Shown here piece by piece: positions 61,106-64,000 of a DNA stretch of 64,000 nucleotides (within the stretch, counting starts at the first letter, position 1; every line of letters starts with the position of its first letter). The notes under the pieces are model-generated. The model was not told the DNA's origin. It ran no database searches and was given only the letters and a program-made list of their open reading frames with translations. The stretch comes from Dehalococcoidia bacterium (lineage in GTDB: Bacteria > Chloroflexota > Dehalococcoidia > Lucifugimonadales > UBA3495). The stretch lies in assembly GCA_022827095.1 (NCBI GenBank), contig JAJDTP010000009.1, positions 62,001 to 126,000 of the forward strand, given 5' to 3'. The position numbers were made by a program, and so were the translations under genes.

Positions 61106-64000
61106 ATGCCCTCCTACCCCCACATCGAACGCTACCGCGCCGACCTCCAGCGCTTCCTCGACTTCGGCGGCTCCGACAACGAGCAGAGCATCCGCCGCGC
61201 CTTTGCCGTCTGCCTCGACTCCTACTGCCGCGACCACCGCGAGAAACTCGCCCTCGTCGACGAACTCGACGCCGGCCCCGGACCCGGCTTGCGCAATCGC
61301 CCCGACGGCACCGTCAAGGACTCCCTCCGCATGGCCCGCGGCTACTGGGAGGCCAAGGACTCCCACGACGACCTCGACGCCGAAATCCAGGCCAAGTTCA
61401 ACCGCGGCTACCCCCGCGACAACATCCTCTTCGAGGACTCCCAGACCGCCGTCCTCTTCCAGAACGGCGCCGAGGCCATGCGCGCCGACATGGCCCGCCC
61501 CGCCGATCTCCACCGCCTCATCCGCCGCTTCCTGGACTACGAACTCCCCCAGATCGAGGAGTTCCGCCAAGCCCGCCAGCAGTTCAAGGCCGACCTCCCC
61601 GCCGTCCTCGAAAGCCTCCGCGAGGCCGTGGCCGACGCCGAGGCCCACAACCCCGACTACCAGGACGCCGCCGCCCTCTTCCTGAGCCTCTGCCGCCAGA
61701 CCATCAGCCCCGACGTGTCCGACGCCGACGTCCGCGAAATGCTGCTGCAGCACATCCTCACCCGGGACATCTTCCTCCGCGTCTTCGACGACGATCAGTT
61801 TCACCGCGAGAACAACGTCGCCCGCCAACTGGACGCCCTGGAGCAGACCTTCTTCATCGGCTCGGTACGCCATCAAGCTCGGGACCGCCTCACCACCTAC
61901 TACGGCGCCATCGGCCGCGCCGCCGACGAAATCGCCTACTACGCCGAAAAGCAGCAGTTCCTCAAGGCCATCTACGAGGACTTCTACCAGGCCTACAACC
62001 CCGCCGCCGCCGACCGCCTCGGCGTCGTCTACACCCCCAACGAGGTCGTCGACTTCATCATCCGCGGCACGGACCACCTATTGCAAAAACACTTCGGCCG
62101 CACCCTGGCCGACGACAACGTGCAGATTCTCGACCCGGCCACCGGCACTGGCACCTTCATCACCGGCCTCATCAACCACCTGCCCCTGGACCGCCTGGAG
62201 TACAAGTACCGTAACGAAATCCACGCCAACGAGGTCGCCATCCTCCCCTACTACATCGCCAACCTCAACATCGAGTACACCTACAAGGAGCGCACCGGCC
62301 GCTACCTCGAGTTCCCCAACCTCTGCTTCGTGGACACCCTGGACAACATGGACTGGCAGGGCGCCAGCGGCGGCGCCGTCACCCGCCAGGGCGCCTTCAA
62401 CCTGGGCGGCGTCTCCGAAGAAAACTGGATCCGCGTCCAGGAGCAGAACGAAAAAAGCATCAGCGTCATCATCGGCAACCCGCCCTACAACGCCAACCAA
62501 CGTAACTGGAACGACTTCAACGCTAATCGTGAATATCCTGGGATTGATCGTCGAGTACGCGATACGTATGTTGCATCGAGCACTGCACAAAAAACCAAGC
62601 AATACGATATGTACAAGAGATTCGTGCGCTGGTCGTCGGACAGACTGGCGGACGACGGGATCGTCGCATTCATTACCAACAGATCTTATATTGATAAGTT
62701 CCAGGACGACGGATTCCGCAATGTCGTAACTCAAGAATTCAGTGACATCTACATCGTGGACTTAGGTGGAGATGTCCGCGGGAAGAGCCGGTCTGGCAAC
62801 ATATTCGGCATCATGACTGGGGTCGCCATTGGTTTCTTCGTGCGACGTTCCAAAAGCGAAGCTGTTAGTAATCTGAATTACTACGCTGTCGATGATCAAC
62901 AGCCGGGAGCTCAGAAACTCCACAGCTTGGCAACCCTCGATCTGGATACCATACCTTTCGACGTGATCCGGCCTGATGACAGTCACAATTGGCTTGACCA
63001 ATCCCACCCAGAGTTCGCACTTTTGTCACCGTTGGTTTATCGACAAGTCAGATCCGCCAAATACAGCGGTGATGAACAGGCGATTTTCGGTCTATGTTCG
63101 ATGGGCGTTTCGACTAACCGCGATGATTGGGTGTACGACCACTCCGTTGGTGACTTGCGTAACAAAGCCCTTTTCTTTGCCGATACCTATAACTACCTGT
63201 TGGAAAGCGACGACCATTCTTTCCCTGTGACTATCAAATGGAGTAGCACGTTGCGCTCGAAGTTCGAACGAAGGCAGTCGATCGTCTATAACGATGGTCA
63301 TCGCATTTGGTCGCTGTACCGTCCGTTTGTGAGTAGGCATCACGTAGCCCATCCAACGATGAATGACAGGCTAACTCGGAATCACTACGAGATGTTTGGC
63401 GAGGATCTCCGGCACGTTAACAAATTGATTTGCTTTCAAGCTACTGGAGCCCGCAGACCGTTTGCAACACTGGCAAGCGACCGGTTAACAGATAATCACT
63501 TGTTTTTCGATGGTACCCAATGCCTCCCCCTCTACCGCTACACCCCCGACGGCGAGCGGGTGAGCAACATCACCCAGTGGGGCCTGCGCCAGTTCCGCGA
63601 GCATTACGGCGACGACAACATCACCGCCGAGGACATCTTCGCCTACACCTACGCAATGCTCCACGACCCGGCCTACCGCCAGCGGTTCGAGATCGACCTC
63701 CGCCGCGAGTTTCCCCGGGTCTACTTCCATGAGGATTTTGCATGGTGGGCCGGCAAGGGCCGGGAACTGCTGGACCTGCACCTGAACTTTGAGACGGCGG
63801 ACCTGTACCCGCTGGAACGGGTGGACGTGGATTCCCGCGTTCGCGGGAATGACGGAGGAAAAGCCATCCTCCGCGCCGACAAAGAGCGCAACCGCATCAT
63901 CCTGGACGACCAGACCACCCTGACCGGCATCCCCGACGCAGCCTGGTGGTACCAACTGGGCAGCCGTTCCGCCCTCGAATGGGTCCTCGACCAGTACAAG
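61106..64000 (+). CDS. single-chain restriction-modification enzyme (type IIG/ISP-like), 3' end beyond window
   Basis: At least 965 residues, open to the window end. The N-terminal ~330 residues look like a nuclease (GTVKDSLRMARGYWEAKD near 69-85, an ExK site) and helical linker. The N6-adenine methyltransferase core follows with motif I LDPATGTGTF near 341-350 and motif IV NPPY near 457. After it, 62510-63520 is noticeably AT-richer and encodes a hydrophilic target-recognition-like region (residues about 469-805). The sequence then returns to high GC for the C-terminal region HEDFAWWAGKGRELLDLHLN. A family C repeat is translated inside it (VDSRVRGNDGG). This makes a mosaic gene with an exchanged recognition domain. 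Closest to type IIG/ISP enzymes; not complete here. Confidence 0.85.
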   Translation, partial: MPSYPHIERYRADLQRFLDFGGSDNEQSIRRAFAVCLDSYCRDHREKLALVDELDAGPGPGLRNRPDGTVKDSLRMARGYWEAKDSHDDLDAEIQAKFNRGYPRDNILFEDSQTAVLFQNGAEAMRADMARPADLHRLIRRFLDYELPQIEEFRQARQQFKADLPAVLESLREAVADAEAHNPDYQDAAALFLSLCRQTISPDVSDADVREMLLQHILTRDIFLRVFDDDQFHRENNVARQLDALEQTFFIGSVRHQARDRLTTYYGAIGRAADEIAYYAEKQQFLKAIYEDFYQAYNPAAADRLGVVYTPNEVVDFIIRGTDHLLQKHFGRTLADDNVQILDPATGTGTFITGLINHLPLDRLEYKYRNEIHANEVAILPYYIANLNIEYTYKERTGRYLEFPNLCFVDTLDNMDWQGASGGAVTRQGAFNLGGVSEENWIRVQEQNEKSISVIIGNPPYNANQRNWNDFNANREYPGIDRRVRDTYVASSTAQKTKQYDMYKRFVRWSSDRLADDGIVAFITNRSYIDKFQDDGFRNVVTQEFSDIYIVDLGGDVRGKSRSGNIFGIMTGVAIGFFVRRSKSEAVSNLNYYAVDDQQPGAQKLHSLATLDLDTIPFDVIRPDDSHNWLDQSHPEFALLSPLVYRQVRSAKYSGDEQAIFGLCSMGVSTNRDDWVYDHSVGDLRNKALFFADTYNYLLESDDHSFPVTIKWSSTLRSKFERRQSIVYNDGHRIWSLYRPFVSRHHVAHPTMNDRLTRNHYEMFGEDLRHVNKLICFQATGARRPFATLASDRLTDNHLFFDGTQCLPLYRYTPDGERVSNITQWGLRQFREHYGDDNITAEDIFAYTYAMLHDPAYRQRFEIDLRREFPRVYFHEDFAWWAGKGRELLDLHLNFETADLYPLERVDVDSRVRGNDGGKAILRADKERNRIILDDQTTLTGIPDAAWWYQLGSRSALEWVLDQYK
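63826..63866. repeat. family C half element inside the restriction-modification gene
   Basis: GGATTCCCGCGTTCGCGGGA followed by ATGACGG, the family C core arm, is in frame and adds about ten residues (VDSRVRGNDG) to the protein. Confidence 0.7.

Overview
The window is a GC-rich (roughly 60-65 %) bacterial chromosome segment with dense, mostly short operons on both strands. Several things point to a free-living or host-associated Chloroflexota lineage of the SAR202/Dehalococcoidia type: several luciferase-like flavin oxidoreductases, CaiB/BaiF CoA-transferases, MmgE/PrpD and MaoC proteins, a DUF3090 + SCO1664-family gene pair (otherwise mainly actinobacterial), and lipoprotein solute-binding proteins with a VACG lipobox. 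This is inference from gene content. No rRNA, tRNA or phylogenetic marker good enough to settle it was seen.

Layout. 1-6.1 kb: end of an unknown gene, larC-larE (nickel-pincer cofactor synthesis), a VOC protein, a GNAT acetyltransferase, a YchF-like GTPase, a small membrane protein and a thiolase-fold protein lacking the usual cysteine. 6.2-8.6 kb: mobile-DNA junk, with an IS4-type insertion sequence (frameshifted transposase, 23-bp inverted ends) sitting in remnants of other transposases. 8.6-15.1 kb: a substrate-binding-fold protein, an acidic hypothetical, gcvT-gcvH, DUF3090/SCO1664 and a HAD phosphatase. 15.4-22.8 kb: a peptide/opine-type ABC importer with two tandem paralogous lipoprotein receptors, each with its own sigma70-like promoter and leader, plus a membrane protein and two permeases; no ATPase gene is present. 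22.9-36.1 kb: an accessory catabolic region (GlcG-like, arylsulfotransferase-like, NMT1-like binding protein, two LLM oxidoreductases, an NHL protein, an alpha-hydroxy-acid oxidase carrying a SHOCT tail, two MaoC-like hot-dog proteins, an SDR, a frameshifted amidohydrolase). Inside it lies a two-gene unit whose second gene is a UGSC-family selenoprotein with an in-frame TGA. 36.2-37.8 kb: an MFS transporter and a small membrane protein. 37.9-49.4 kb: a DNA-repair block of an Lhr-type helicase and an AddB-AddA-like helicase/nuclease pair. 49.4-59.6 kb: two CaiB/BaiF CoA-transferases, a Uma2 nuclease-fold protein, a CapA-like protein, two VOC proteins, MmgE/PrpD, a hydantoinase-type amidohydrolase and a Gfo/Idh/MocA oxidoreductase. 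59.6-64 kb: a hicB with a repeat-truncated hicA, a DUF104-PIN toxin-antitoxin pair, and a large single-chain restriction-modification enzyme running off the window.

Three families of short dispersed repeats fill many gaps. Family A has arms of the type GTCAGAAGCAGGATTT. Family B has arms of the type CATTGCGAGCG..GGCAATCTC. Family C has arms of the type CGTCATTCC-GCGAAAGC-GGAAT and includes MITE-like copies with terminal inverted repeats. Some A and B copies share outer ends resembling ACGCGTACCCAGTTT. One C element is nested in an A element, C-element ends coincide with TAG stop codons of neighbouring genes, and B or C pieces are translated inside larC and the restriction-modification gene. 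The most notable items are the selenoprotein unit, the stop-codon-associated C elements and the modular repeat termini.
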